Part shown: positions 1 to 5,716 of the stretch, piece after piece | How the letters are laid out: each line of letters starts with the position of its first letter | Numbering within the stretch: the first letter of the stretch is position 1 | Assembly (NCBI GenBank): GCA_003542385.1 | Contig: DPKT01000221.1 | Coordinates: 3,054-8,941 of the forward strand | Origin: Desulfomicrobium sp. | GTDB taxonomy: Bacteria > Desulfobacterota > Desulfovibrionia > Desulfovibrionales > Desulfomicrobiaceae | Reading direction: 5' to 3' | Length of the DNA: 5,888 bases | Notes under the pieces: model-generated | The model's database searches: none | What the model was told of the DNA's origin: nothing | What the model saw: the letters and a program-made list of their open reading frames with translations, nothing else | Made by a program: the position numbers and the translations under genes

Positions 1-429
1 GCCGGACAGGGACTCGCTGCGCTGCCTGCGCCGCTCCACCAGGCGCGGGAAGAGTTCGTAGACGCGTTCGTAGTCGCGTTTGACGTTGTCCATATCCTTG
101 CGGGCGTAGGTGGCCAGGGTCAGGTTCTCCTCGACGGTCAGGTTGCCGAAGATGTGCCGGCCTTCGGGCGCCAGGGCCATGCTCATTTTGGACACGATTT
201 CATGCGGCGGGACCGGGAGCAGGCTCTGGCCCTTGTAGGTGATGTCGCCCTCGATGATCTTGGGGCCTTCGGGCGGACCCAGTCGGGCGATGGACAGCAG
301 GGTGGTGGTCTTGCCGGCGCCGTTGGCGCCGATGAGGGTCACGATCTCGCCCTTGTCCACGGTGAAGGAGATGCCGTGCAGGGCTTCGGTGTTGCCGTAT
401 CTGACTTTGAGATTGGTGACGGAAAGCAT
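1..429 (-). CDS. livF: LivF, branched-chain amino-acid ABC transporter ATPase (partial, C-terminus off the left edge)
   Basis: This is one of the two cytoplasmic ATPases that power the LivHM channel. The visible 143 codons read in frame from ATG at 429 to base 1. Walker A is GANGAGKT at residues 34-41. The Q-loop region reads APEGRHIF near residue 90; Glu in place of Gln is usual in LivF. The frame is cut at LSG, the first residues of the ABC signature, so Walker B and the H-loop lie outside the window. The start overlaps the livG stop by one base (TGATG), which suggests translational coupling. The stretch after Walker A (SIARLGPPEGPKIIEGD) seems a few residues longer than the usual ISGLxxPxxG segment. 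Family assignment is firm; the missing 40% of the gene cannot be judged. Confidence 0.93.
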   Translation of the reverse strand, partial: MLSVTNLKVRYGNTEALHGISFTVDKGEIVTLIGANGAGKTTTLLSIARLGPPEGPKIIEGDITYKGQSLLPVPPHEIVSKMSMALAPEGRHIFGNLTVEENLTLATYARKDMDNVKRDYERVYELFPRLVERRRQRSESLSG

Positions 430-1196
430 CAGATGTTCTCATCTCCCAGGTAGGCCTTGATGACCTCCGGGTTGTTGCGGATTTCCTCCGGCGTGCCCTC
501 GGCGATGGTCGCGCCGAAGTCGATGACCTTGATCCACTGGCACAGGCTCATGACCACGGTCATCTGGTGTTCGATCATCCAGATGGCCAGGTCGAATTCC
601 TTGTGGATCCATTCGACCAGCTTGATCAGTTCCACCACGTCGGTGGACGGAAGGCCCGCGGCCGGTTCGTCCAGCAGCAGGAGCTTGGGCTTGATGGACA
701 GGGCGCGGGCGATCTCGACCTTGCGCTGGGTGCCGTAGGGCAGGTTCGGCGGGACCTCGTCGGCCAGGTCGCGCATGCCCATGAACTCCAGGAGTTCCAT
801 GGCCTCGTGGTCGATGGCCTTCTCTCGGTCGGCGTAGCGCCGGGTGCGCAGCAGGGAGTCCACGAGGCTGTAGCCGAGGCGATAGTGCTGGGACACCTTG
901 ATGTTGTCGAGCACGGTCATGTCGTTCCACAGCCGGATGTTCTGGAAGGTCCGGGCCACGCCCAGGGACGTGACCTGGTGGGGCTTCATGCCGCGCGTGT
1001 CGACTCCGCCGATTTTGATGGACCCGGATGTGGGCTGGTAGAAGCCGCTGACCAGGTTGAAGACCGTCGTCTTGCCGGCGCCGTTGGGCCCGATGAGGGC
1101 GCACATCTCTCGGCCCTCCAGGCGTACGGAAAACTCGTTGACGGCAAGGAGGCCGCCGAAGCGTTGGGTCAGGTCGGTTATTTCGAGCAGGGCCAT
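429..1196 (-). CDS. livG: LivG, branched-chain amino-acid ABC transporter ATPase
   Basis: This is the second cytoplasmic ATPase of the importer, complete at 255 residues, the usual LivG length. It carries Walker A GPNGAGKT (36-43), Q-loop Gln85 in ARTFQNIRLW, a signature LPYGTQRKVEIARAL starting near 152, Walker B LLLLDEP (172-178, catalytic Glu177), and the H-loop His210. The C-terminal EGTPEEIRNNPEVIKAYLG segment is a hallmark of LivG. It differs slightly from the textbook pattern: the residue after the H-loop His is Gln (IEHQM) where EHDM is common, and the signature has Pro where Ser is frequent. Neither removes a catalytic residue. The ATG at 1196 is one base beyond the livM stop, and the only upstream Shine-Dalgarno-like sequence is a weak ACAGG, so translation is probably coupled to livM. 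Confidence 0.96.
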   Translation of the reverse strand: MALLEITDLTQRFGGLLAVNEFSVRLEGREMCALIGPNGAGKTTVFNLVSGFYQPTSGSIKIGGVDTRGMKPHQVTSLGVARTFQNIRLWNDMTVLDNIKVSQHYRLGYSLVDSLLRTRRYADREKAIDHEAMELLEFMGMRDLADEVPPNLPYGTQRKVEIARALSIKPKLLLLDEPAAGLPSTDVVELIKLVEWIHKEFDLAIWMIEHQMTVVMSLCQWIKVIDFGATIAEGTPEEIRNNPEVIKAYLGDENI

Positions 1197-1197
1197 G

Positions 1198-2214
1198 TCA
1201 TTTGAACCTGTAGAAGCGCTTGAGTTTGGGGAAGATGTCCGAAAGCTCGCGGTTGCCCATCAGACCCTCGGGGCGGAACTGCATGAGGACGATGAGGAGC
1301 ATGGGGATGGCCACCCATTTGAGTTGCTCCAGGGGCTTCAGGAATTCCAGCAGGATGGTGAAGATGCCCGCCGCCAGGATGGAGCCCGTCAGGGATCCCA
1401 TGCCGCCCAGGTAGACCATGACCAGGCACTCGGTGGAGCGCAGGATGGTGAAGGAGGCCGGGTTCACGAAGCCGATGAGGTAGGCGTAGAGCCCGCCCGC
1501 CAGGCCGGCCAGGCCCGAGGAGAGCATGAAGGCCACGAGCTTCATGTGGTTGGTGTTGACGCTCATGATCTCGGCCGCGACCTCGTCCTGGTGGATGGCC
1601 ATGACGCCCTTGCCGTAGGTCGAGTAGACGAAGCGGCGCAGCAGCCAGACGGTCAGTACGACGCCGATGAAGATCCAGACGAGCATCCAGGGCACGCTGA
1701 AGCTCTCCTCGATGGCCAGCACGACCTTCTTCATGCCCATGAAGCCTCTGGGGCCGCCGACGATCTCGATGTTCTCCAGGGCGCTCTTGACGATGTAGCC
1801 GGCGGCCAGGGTGATGACGGCCAGGTAGTCGCCGCGCGTCTTGAAGGACGGGATGGCGACGAGCAGGCCAACCAGGGCCGCGGCCGCGAAACCCGCGGCC
1901 AGGATGAGCGGGAAGGCCATTGGGGCGAGGCTCATGGGCAGGAGCGCCGGGCCGAAGTGCTCGTCGCCGACGAAGAGGATGACGCCGACGATGGAGGCCG
2001 TGTAGGCCCCAACGGCCATGAAGCCGGCGTGGCCGCAGCTGAATTCGCCCATGTAGCCGTTGACCAGGTTCAGGCTGGCGGCCAGGATCATGTAGATGCC
2101 CATGGTGCACAGGAAGGTCTGCGCGTACTGGCCAAGCAGGCCGGTCTGCGTCATGGCGACGAGGCCCAGGAGCATGGCGCAGAGCGCCGCTGGTGTGGTG
2201 AGGCGTGGACTCAT
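1198..2214 (-). CDS. livM: LivM, branched-chain amino-acid ABC transporter permease
   Basis: This inner-membrane permease pairs with LivH to form the amino-acid channel. It has 338 residues with many hydrophobic segments (for example around 8-26, 32-52, 60-82, 98-122, 130-146, 174-193, 226-250 and 300-312). Family motifs seen are LNLVNGYMGEFSCGHAGFM (48-66), the cytoplasmic coupling loop YGKGVMAIHQDEVAAEIMSV (200-219), GLAGLAGGLYA (234-244) and the YLGGMGSLTGSILAA stretch (268-282). The FRPEGLMG near 313-320 is a typical LivM C-terminal motif. The start ATG lies 3 bases beyond the livH stop with only a modest GAAGA upstream, so coupling to livH is likely. Substrate range cannot be read from the permease alone. 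Confidence 0.95.
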   Translation of the reverse strand: MSPRLTTPAALCAMLLGLVAMTQTGLLGQYAQTFLCTMGIYMILAASLNLVNGYMGEFSCGHAGFMAVGAYTASIVGVILFVGDEHFGPALLPMSLAPMAFPLILAAGFAAAALVGLLVAIPSFKTRGDYLAVITLAAGYIVKSALENIEIVGGPRGFMGMKKVVLAIEESFSVPWMLVWIFIGVVLTVWLLRRFVYSTYGKGVMAIHQDEVAAEIMSVNTNHMKLVAFMLSSGLAGLAGGLYAYLIGFVNPASFTILRSTECLVMVYLGGMGSLTGSILAAGIFTILLEFLKPLEQLKWVAIPMLLIVLMQFRPEGLMGNRELSDIFPKLKRFYRFK

Positions 2215-2217
2215 GGT

Positions 2218-3144
2218 TCAGATCTTCGTGGTTCTGGGCTTGCCGAAGAGCCCGGTTGGTTTCCAGGAGAGAATGCCCAGCAGGATGGTGAAGGAGATCA
2301 GGTCGCGCAGTTCGGAACTGAAGGTCGCGGCCACGGCCACCTCCAGGAAGGCCAGCAGGAACCCGCCGATGAAGGCGCCGCGGATGTCGCCGATGCCGCC
2401 TACGACGGCGGCGATGAAGGCCTTCCAGCCCACCAGGGCGCCCATGAACGGGTCGAGGACCGGGAAATTCATGGCGTAGAGCAGTCCGGCCAGACCGGCC
2501 ATGGAGGAGCCCAGGAAAAAGGTGAAGATGATGACGATGTCCAGCGGGATGCCCATGAGGGGCACCGCGAACTTGTCGAAGGACACCGCGCGCATGGCCA
2601 TGCCGATCTTGGTCCGGGTCACGATCCACTGCAGCAGGCCGAAGACCGCGAAGCTGGTGAAGATGGCGGCCAGCTTCAGGCTCGTGACCGTGGCCCCGCC
2701 GATCTCGAAGATGGCCCGGGGCACAAGCGTCGGGAAGGACTTGCGGGTGGCGCCGAGCATGGCCAGGTTGCCGTACTCCAGGACGATGCCCATCATCAGG
2801 GCCGTGATGACCACGTAGAGGCGGTTGGCTCCCTTCAGGCGCAGGGGGCGGTAGGCCACGCGCTCGATGAAGACGCCCACGCCCGAGGTCAGGAGCATGG
2901 TCAGGGGCACGGTCAGGGCGAGCACGATCCAGCCGGACATGCCGGCGTCGAGGACGCCGTATTTGCCCATGAGCGCCGTGGCGCAGAAGAAGGCGATGTA
3001 GGCGCCGACCATGAAGATGTCGCCGTGGGCGAAGTTGATGAGCAGGAGCACGCCGTAAACCAGGCAGTACCCGAGCGCGATGAGGGAGTAATAGCTGCCC
3101 AGCTGCAGGGCGTTGATGCCCTGTTGGATGAAAGTTTCGAGCAT
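2218..3144 (-). CDS. livH: LivH, branched-chain amino-acid ABC transporter permease
   Basis: This is the first permease of the importer, an inner-membrane protein of 308 residues, which is normal for LivH. The N-terminal pattern QQGINALQLGSYYSLIALGY leads into NFAHGDIFMVGAY (37-49), both diagnostic of the family. A coupling loop GMAMRAVSFDKFAVPLMGI (181-199) is followed by SSMAGLAGLLYAMNFPVLDP and GGIGDIRGAFIGGFLLAFLE (249-268). Hydrophobic segments fall near 18-36, 44-60, 70-95, 108-130, 156-174, 202-224, 240-270 and 283-295. The ATG at 3144 has a poor Shine-Dalgarno match, only a GGA-containing stretch, and follows a 73-nt spacer with a strong stem-loop. Expression is therefore probably lower than that of livK. 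Confidence 0.95.
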   Translation of the reverse strand: MLETFIQQGINALQLGSYYSLIALGYCLVYGVLLLINFAHGDIFMVGAYIAFFCATALMGKYGVLDAGMSGWIVLALTVPLTMLLTSGVGVFIERVAYRPLRLKGANRLYVVITALMMGIVLEYGNLAMLGATRKSFPTLVPRAIFEIGGATVTSLKLAAIFTSFAVFGLLQWIVTRTKIGMAMRAVSFDKFAVPLMGIPLDIVIIFTFFLGSSMAGLAGLLYAMNFPVLDPFMGALVGWKAFIAAVVGGIGDIRGAFIGGFLLAFLEVAVAATFSSELRDLISFTILLGILSWKPTGLFGKPRTTKI

Positions 3145-3178
3145 GTTCGGGTCCGGAATCGGTTGGAATGTCTCAAGG

Positions 3179-3204
3179 CCGGAGGGCGGCGGGCCGCCCT
3201 CCGG
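3179..3204 (-). promoter_or_regulatory. GC-rich stem-loop between livK and livH
   Basis: The arms CCGGAGGGCGGC (3179-3190) and GCCGCCCTCCGG (3193-3204) are perfect 12-bp reverse complements with a 2-base centre; the loop would open by a pair or two. It starts 13 bases after the livK stop. On the livK-to-livH transcript the stem is followed by CTTGAGAC, not a U tract, so it is not a canonical intrinsic terminator. Such stem-loops between a binding-protein gene and its permease genes are known to stabilise upstream mRNA or cause partial termination, giving excess binding protein. That role here is an inference. Confidence 0.7.
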
Positions 3205-3217
3205 AAGTCAGCCAGGG

Positions 3218-4384
3218 TTACGGACAGACGGTCTCGTGGAACGTGAACTCGCCGGCGTCGTTGATCTTGACGATGACGGCGCACTTGGAGGGGTCGCCGC
3301 TCTTGCCGTCGTAGCTCATGGTGCCGGTGATGCCTTCGAAGCCGCTCATGGAGGCCAGGGCGGCGCGCAGGGCGTCGCGGTCCTTGGCCAGGTCGCCGGA
3401 CAGGGCGCCCATCTTCTGGATGGCGGCCAGGGCCATGTTGGTGGCGTCCCAGGTCAGGGCGCCGACGTCATCCGGGATCTGGCCGTACTTGGCGTTGAAG
3501 TTGTCGATGAATTCCTTGGTCGCGCCCTTGGCGCCGGCGGCGGCGTAGTGGGTCACGAAATACTGGCCCTTGCAGTCGTCGCCGCACAGGCCCATGAGTT
3601 CGGCGGAGCCCCAGGAGTCGGAGCCGAGGATCGGGCCCTTGAAGCCCAGTTCGCGGGCCTGGCGCACGATGAGCGGCACTTCGTTGTAGTACTGGGGGGT
3701 GAAGAGGACGTCGGGCTTGGCCTTGATGATCTTGGTCAGCTGGGCCGAGAAGTCCACGTCCTTGGTGGTGAAGGTTTCGTAGGCCACCACGGCGCCGGCG
3801 CCGTGCAGCTCCTCGAAGCTCTTCTTGAAGAATTCGGACAGGCCCTTGGAGTAGTCCTGGGCCACGTCGAAGAGGACGGCCGCGGTCTTGGCCTGCAGCT
3901 GGTTGGTGGCGAACTTGGCGGCCACGGGACCCTGGAAGTCATCCAGGAAGCAGGCGCGGAAGACGTAGGGGCGGTCCAGGGTGGTTTTGGGGTTGGTGGA
4001 CCAGGGGGCGAGCATGACGGTCTTGAGGTTGTTGGCCACTTCGCCGGCGGGGACGGCGCGGCCGGAACCCATGGGGCCGACCATGGCCAGGACCTTCTCG
4101 CCTTCGATCAGCTTCAGGGCCGCGTTGACGGCGGACTCGGGCTTGGTCTCGTTGTCCACGTACACGAATTCGAGCTGGTACTTCTTGCCGCCGACGTCCA
4201 GGCCGCCTTTGGCGTTGACCTGCTCCTTGAGCATTTCGGCGGACTGCTTTGCCATCTCACCCACTTTGGGAATGTCGCCGGTCATCGGGATGTTGAAGCC
4301 AAGCTTGATGGTCTCGGCCCCCGCGGCCGCAGTAAAGAGCAGCACGCATACCAGGGTCAGGAAAACACGAGCAAATTTCTTCAC
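3218..4384 (-). CDS. livK: LivK-type periplasmic branched-chain amino-acid binding protein (GTG start)
   Basis: This is the periplasmic receptor that delivers substrate to LivHM. I place the start at GTG 4384-4382: GGAGG lies at 4391-4395, 6 bases before it, and the product opens with a clean signal peptide, MKKFARVFLTLVCVLLFTAAAGA, with cleavage expected after Ala23. The protein is 388 residues, typical for the type I periplasmic binding (Peripla_BP_6) family. The mature part starts ETIKLGFNIPMTGD. Other family features are GPMGSGRAVPAGEVAN (103-118), APWSTNP (126-132), which should contact the ligand backbone, DYSKGLSEFFKKSFE, and PILGSDSWGSAEL. The mature chain has five cysteines (145, 267, 271, 368, 387); C267/C271 and C368/C387 could form disulfides. 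An in-frame ATG at 4441 would add 19 residues but has no ribosome binding site. The ligand is not certain: leucine/isoleucine/valine is the family default, but relatives bind other amino acids, amides or urea. Confidence 0.93.
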   Translation of the reverse strand: MKKFARVFLTLVCVLLFTAAAGAETIKLGFNIPMTGDIPKVGEMAKQSAEMLKEQVNAKGGLDVGGKKYQLEFVYVDNETKPESAVNAALKLIEGEKVLAMVGPMGSGRAVPAGEVANNLKTVMLAPWSTNPKTTLDRPYVFRACFLDDFQGPVAAKFATNQLQAKTAAVLFDVAQDYSKGLSEFFKKSFEELHGAGAVVAYETFTTKDVDFSAQLTKIIKAKPDVLFTPQYYNEVPLIVRQARELGFKGPILGSDSWGSAELMGLCGDDCKGQYFVTHYAAAGAKGATKEFIDNFNAKYGQIPDDVGALTWDATNMALAAIQKMGALSGDLAKDRDALRAALASMSGFEGITGTMSYDGKSGDPSKCAVIVKINDAGEFTFHETVCP

Positions 4385-4390
4385 AAACAA

Positions 4391-4395
4391 CCTCC
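4391..4395 (-). promoter_or_regulatory. Ribosome binding site of livK
   Basis: GGAGG on the minus strand lies 6 bases before the GTG at 4384. It is the best Shine-Dalgarno match in the livK upstream region. It sits inside the reading frame of the longer ATG version, which argues for the GTG start. Confidence 0.85.
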
Positions 4396-4418
4396 ATGAG
4401 TAAGTGTTACAAAGTGAC

Positions 4419-4439
4419 GGTTTTCTAAATGAGAAAACC
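4419..4439 (-). promoter_or_regulatory. Palindrome in the livK leader (possible operator or RNA hairpin)
   Basis: The arms GGTTTTCT (4419-4426) and AGAAAACC (4432-4439) are exact 8-base reverse complements around a 5-base centre. On the livK transcript the T-rich tract comes before the stem and not after it, so it is not an intrinsic terminator in that direction, and on the plus strand it is followed by A residues. It lies about 35 bases before the GTG start and downstream of the proposed sigma-54 promoter, so it would be in the 5' leader. It could be a repressor operator or a leader hairpin; I cannot tell which. Confidence 0.45.
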
Positions 4440-4542
4440 AAAAAAAGAAAGGTATTTGAGGGGAGTGCACCCCGTTTTGTAAGAAGTTGCGGCGCGGCGC
4501 AAAGAAGCGCGTGATTCGAGCCCCTTAGATGCGGTTTGATTG

Positions 4543-4558
4543 TGCAATCATCGTGCCC
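4543..4558 (-). promoter_or_regulatory. Sigma-54 (-24/-12) promoter for livKHMGF
   Basis: Read on the minus strand the site is GGGCACG-ATGA-TTGCA. The known RpoN consensus is TGGCACG-N4-TTGCW, so this has one mismatch, the first T, with the invariant GG and GC and exact spacing. Transcription would start near 4532, giving a livK leader of roughly 150 bases. It is correctly oriented and lies in the intergenic space. No good sigma-70 pair was seen on this strand closer to livK. Sigma-54 control implies an ATP-dependent enhancer-binding activator bound upstream. Confidence 0.68.
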
Positions 4559-4585
4559 TGTCGGGTCTGGATGAGGCGGCGAATT

Positions 4586-4699
4586 TTCGACGAAGTTGGG
4601 AGCCGTTGCGCTGCGTTAATTCGCTCCGAGCCTGAGTTTGTGGTGGATTGAAAGCCTTGGGGGTTCGAATTCCGAAATTGTCAAAGCTTCGCGAATCTT
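4586..4699. promoter_or_regulatory. Cluster of TTCG...CGAA dyads upstream of the sigma-54 promoter
   Basis: Three inverted repeats share the half-sites TTCG and CGAA: TTCGACGAA (4586-4594), TTCGAATTCCGAA (4664-4676) and TTCGCGAA inside the wider imperfect 16-bp dyad AAGCTTCGCGAATCTT (4684-4699). The last two are centred about 21 bases apart, close to two helical turns, and lie about 130-165 bases upstream of the predicted start site, where enhancer-binding proteins usually bind. A related GTCGTCGAA is at 4731-4739. The varying spacer lengths (1, 5 and 0) weaken the case for one regulator. Confidence 0.35.
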
Positions 4700-4722
4700 C
4701 CGGTCGCTGTTTTACAATTCTG

Positions 4723-4728
4723 TATAAC
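4723..4728 (+). promoter_or_regulatory. Possible -10 box of the gmhA promoter
   Basis: TATAAC differs by one base from TATAAT and lies about 95 bases before the gmhA start in the AT-richest part of the region. No good -35 hexamer is found 16-18 bases upstream. An overlapping alternative is TACAAT at 4713-4718, also without a clear -35. The call is weak. Confidence 0.3.
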
Positions 4729-4823
4729 TTGTCGTCGAAGGCGGGGGAAGAAACCCTTGCCAAAGGGCAGGTGGGAACTTACAAACCATGGTCCTGTTCA
4801 ACGAATGAGGGGAGGGCCAGGCC

Positions 4824-5447
4824 ATGACCGACAAGGTGCTGCGGATCATCACGACCCACGCGGAGGACGGAGCCGCGCTGCGCACGGCGTTTTTCGCCGC
4901 CCACGCCTCTCAGGTCGCCGAGGCGGCCCGGGCCATGGCCCTGTGTCTCACGGGCGGGGGGAAGATCCTTTTCTGCGGCAATGGCGGCAGCGCGGCCGAC
5001 GCCCAGCATTTCGCGGCCGAGCTGGTCAACCGCTTCATGATGGAGCGCCCGCCCCTGCCGGCCATCGCCCTGACCACGGACTCCTCGGCACTGACGGCCA
5101 TCGGCAACGACTATTCGTTCGAGCAGATCTTCAGCAAGCAGGTCCGCGCCTTGGGGCGGCCGGGCGACGTGTTGGTCGGCATTTCCACGTCGGGCAAAAG
5201 CGCCAACGTCAACGAGGCCCTGCGCCTCGGGATGGAGAACGGACTGGTGACCGTGGGGCTGGGCGGGGGCAACGGCGGGGAGATGACGCGGCACTGCCAC
5301 CACGCCCTCATCGTCCCCGACACCAGGACGCCCCTCGTCCAGGAGATTCACGCGGCCATCGGCCACCTGCTCTGCGGTCTGATCGACTACTATCTTTTCG
5401 AGGCGGTTTCCGAACTCGAACCTTTCTTGGGCTCGGAACAACCGTAA
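4824..5447 (+). CDS. gmhA: GmhA, sedoheptulose-7-phosphate isomerase
   Basis: This cytosolic enzyme converts sedoheptulose 7-phosphate to D-glycero-D-manno-heptose 7-phosphate, the first step to the ADP-heptose used in LPS inner core. The 207-residue SIS-domain protein has the active-site stretch CGNGGSAADAQHFAAEL (51-67), phosphate-binding STSGKS (121-126), and VQEIHAAIGH (172-181). The zinc ligands of Escherichia coli GmhA (His61, Glu65, Gln172, His180) correspond to His62, Glu66, Gln173 and His181 here with the same spacing. This separates it from DiaA and other SIS proteins. It is somewhat longer than the 192-residue E. coli enzyme, mostly at the ends. GGAGG at 4811-4815 sits 8 bases before the ATG. 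It is the first gene of a plus-strand cluster with the FmdB-like gene and hemC. Confidence 0.94.
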   Translation: MTDKVLRIITTHAEDGAALRTAFFAAHASQVAEAARAMALCLTGGGKILFCGNGGSAADAQHFAAELVNRFMMERPPLPAIALTTDSSALTAIGNDYSFEQIFSKQVRALGRPGDVLVGISTSGKSANVNEALRLGMENGLVTVGLGGGNGGEMTRHCHHALIVPDTRTPLVQEIHAAIGHLLCGLIDYYLFEAVSELEPFLGSEQP

Positions 5448-5453
5448 AGGAGG
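5446..5453 (+). promoter_or_regulatory. Strong ribosome binding site of the FmdB-like gene
   Basis: AAAGGAGG overlaps the last two bases of the gmhA stop codon and lies 4 bases before the ATG at 5458. It is one of the strongest Shine-Dalgarno matches in the window and supports efficient, independent initiation on a shared transcript. Confidence 0.8.
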
Positions 5454-5457
5454 ACAT

Positions 5458-5700
5458 ATGCCCATCTTCGAATACGTCTGCAACGCCTGCCACAAGGAGT
5501 TCGAGGAGATCGTCCTGGGCGGCGAGCAGCCCGCGTGCCCGGCCTGCGGCTCCGCCGACACGGCCAAGCTCATGTCCCGGGGCGTCTTCCGCACCGGAGG
5601 CCCCATCGTCGCGGGCTCGCCCAGCGCGAGCGCCATCACCACCAGGGGCAAGAGCGGCTGCGGTTCCTGCAGCGGCGGCAACTGCTCCAGTTGCGGTTAA
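5458..5700 (+). CDS. FmdB-family small zinc-ribbon protein with cysteine-rich tail
   Basis: The 80-residue product begins MPIFEYVCNACHKEFE and matches the FmdB / CxxC_CxxC_SSSS putative regulatory family, whose molecular role is poorly defined. The N-terminal zinc ribbon has C8xxC11 and C27xxC30, with the PACPACGS knuckle typical of the family. A Gly/Ser-rich linker (about 42-66) then leads to a second cluster, C68xxC71 and C76xxC79, at the very C-terminus. That gives four CxxC pairs, enough in principle for two metal sites. The protein is small and soluble with no signal peptide or membrane segment. It starts 10 bases after gmhA and ends 16 bases before hemC, so it is probably co-transcribed. 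Family name is firm; regulation of any target is only inferred from the family label. Confidence 0.88.
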   Translation: MPIFEYVCNACHKEFEEIVLGGEQPACPACGSADTAKLMSRGVFRTGGPIVAGSPSASAITTRGKSGCGSCSGGNCSSCG

Positions 5701-5716
5701 CTTCAAAGGATCATTG

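Larger units (their letters stand above)
4385..4823. other. Divergent intergenic region between livK and gmhA
   Basis: These 439 bases hold no convincing gene. The GC content is visibly lower than in the flanking genes and the sequence is rich in short dyads. It contains the livK leader and proposed sigma-54 promoter on the minus strand, TTCG...CGAA dyads at 4586-4594, 4664-4676 and 4684-4699, and a weak -10 candidate and ribosome binding site for gmhA on the plus strand. A 5-bp stem with a 4-base loop (CCCTT/AAGGG, 4754-4767) lies in the presumed gmhA leader. A 71-codon minus-strand frame at 4548-4763 starts with TTG, lacks a ribosome binding site and looks non-coding. Confidence 0.75.

Noticed and set aside
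1876..1900. 8-bp inverted repeat GGCCGCGG/CCGCGGCC inside livM
   Set aside because: It falls in an alanine-rich coding stretch where GC-rich codons make such repeats by chance; there is no context for a regulatory role.
1057..3246. A 729-codon plus-strand open frame antisense to livH and livM
   Set aside because: It is a GC-driven shadow: the translation is dominated by Gly, Asp, Glu, His, Gln and Ala in low-complexity runs, has no recognisable domain, and lies opposite two clearly conserved permease genes.
4340..4384. Possible lipoprotein signal in LivK (Cys13 in the hydrophobic stretch)
   Set aside because: The residues before Cys13 (TLV) do not fit a lipobox, and a normal AGA cleavage site follows at residue 23.
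3113..4399. A 428-codon plus-strand open frame antisense to livK
   Set aside because: The product is a low-complexity Gly/Val/Leu/His-rich string with no domain, opposite a well-conserved binding protein; it is a codon-bias artefact.
4548..4763. A 71-codon minus-strand frame in the intergenic region
   Set aside because: It starts with TTG, has no ribosome binding site, shows no family features, and overlaps the proposed promoter and activator sites.
4754..4767. CCCTT/AAGGG hairpin before gmhA as a terminator
   Set aside because: The stem is only 5 bp and has no following T tract on either strand.
4779..5681. A 300-codon minus-strand open frame opposite gmhA and the FmdB-like gene
   Set aside because: Both plus-strand genes have family motifs and ribosome binding sites; the antisense product shows no family features.
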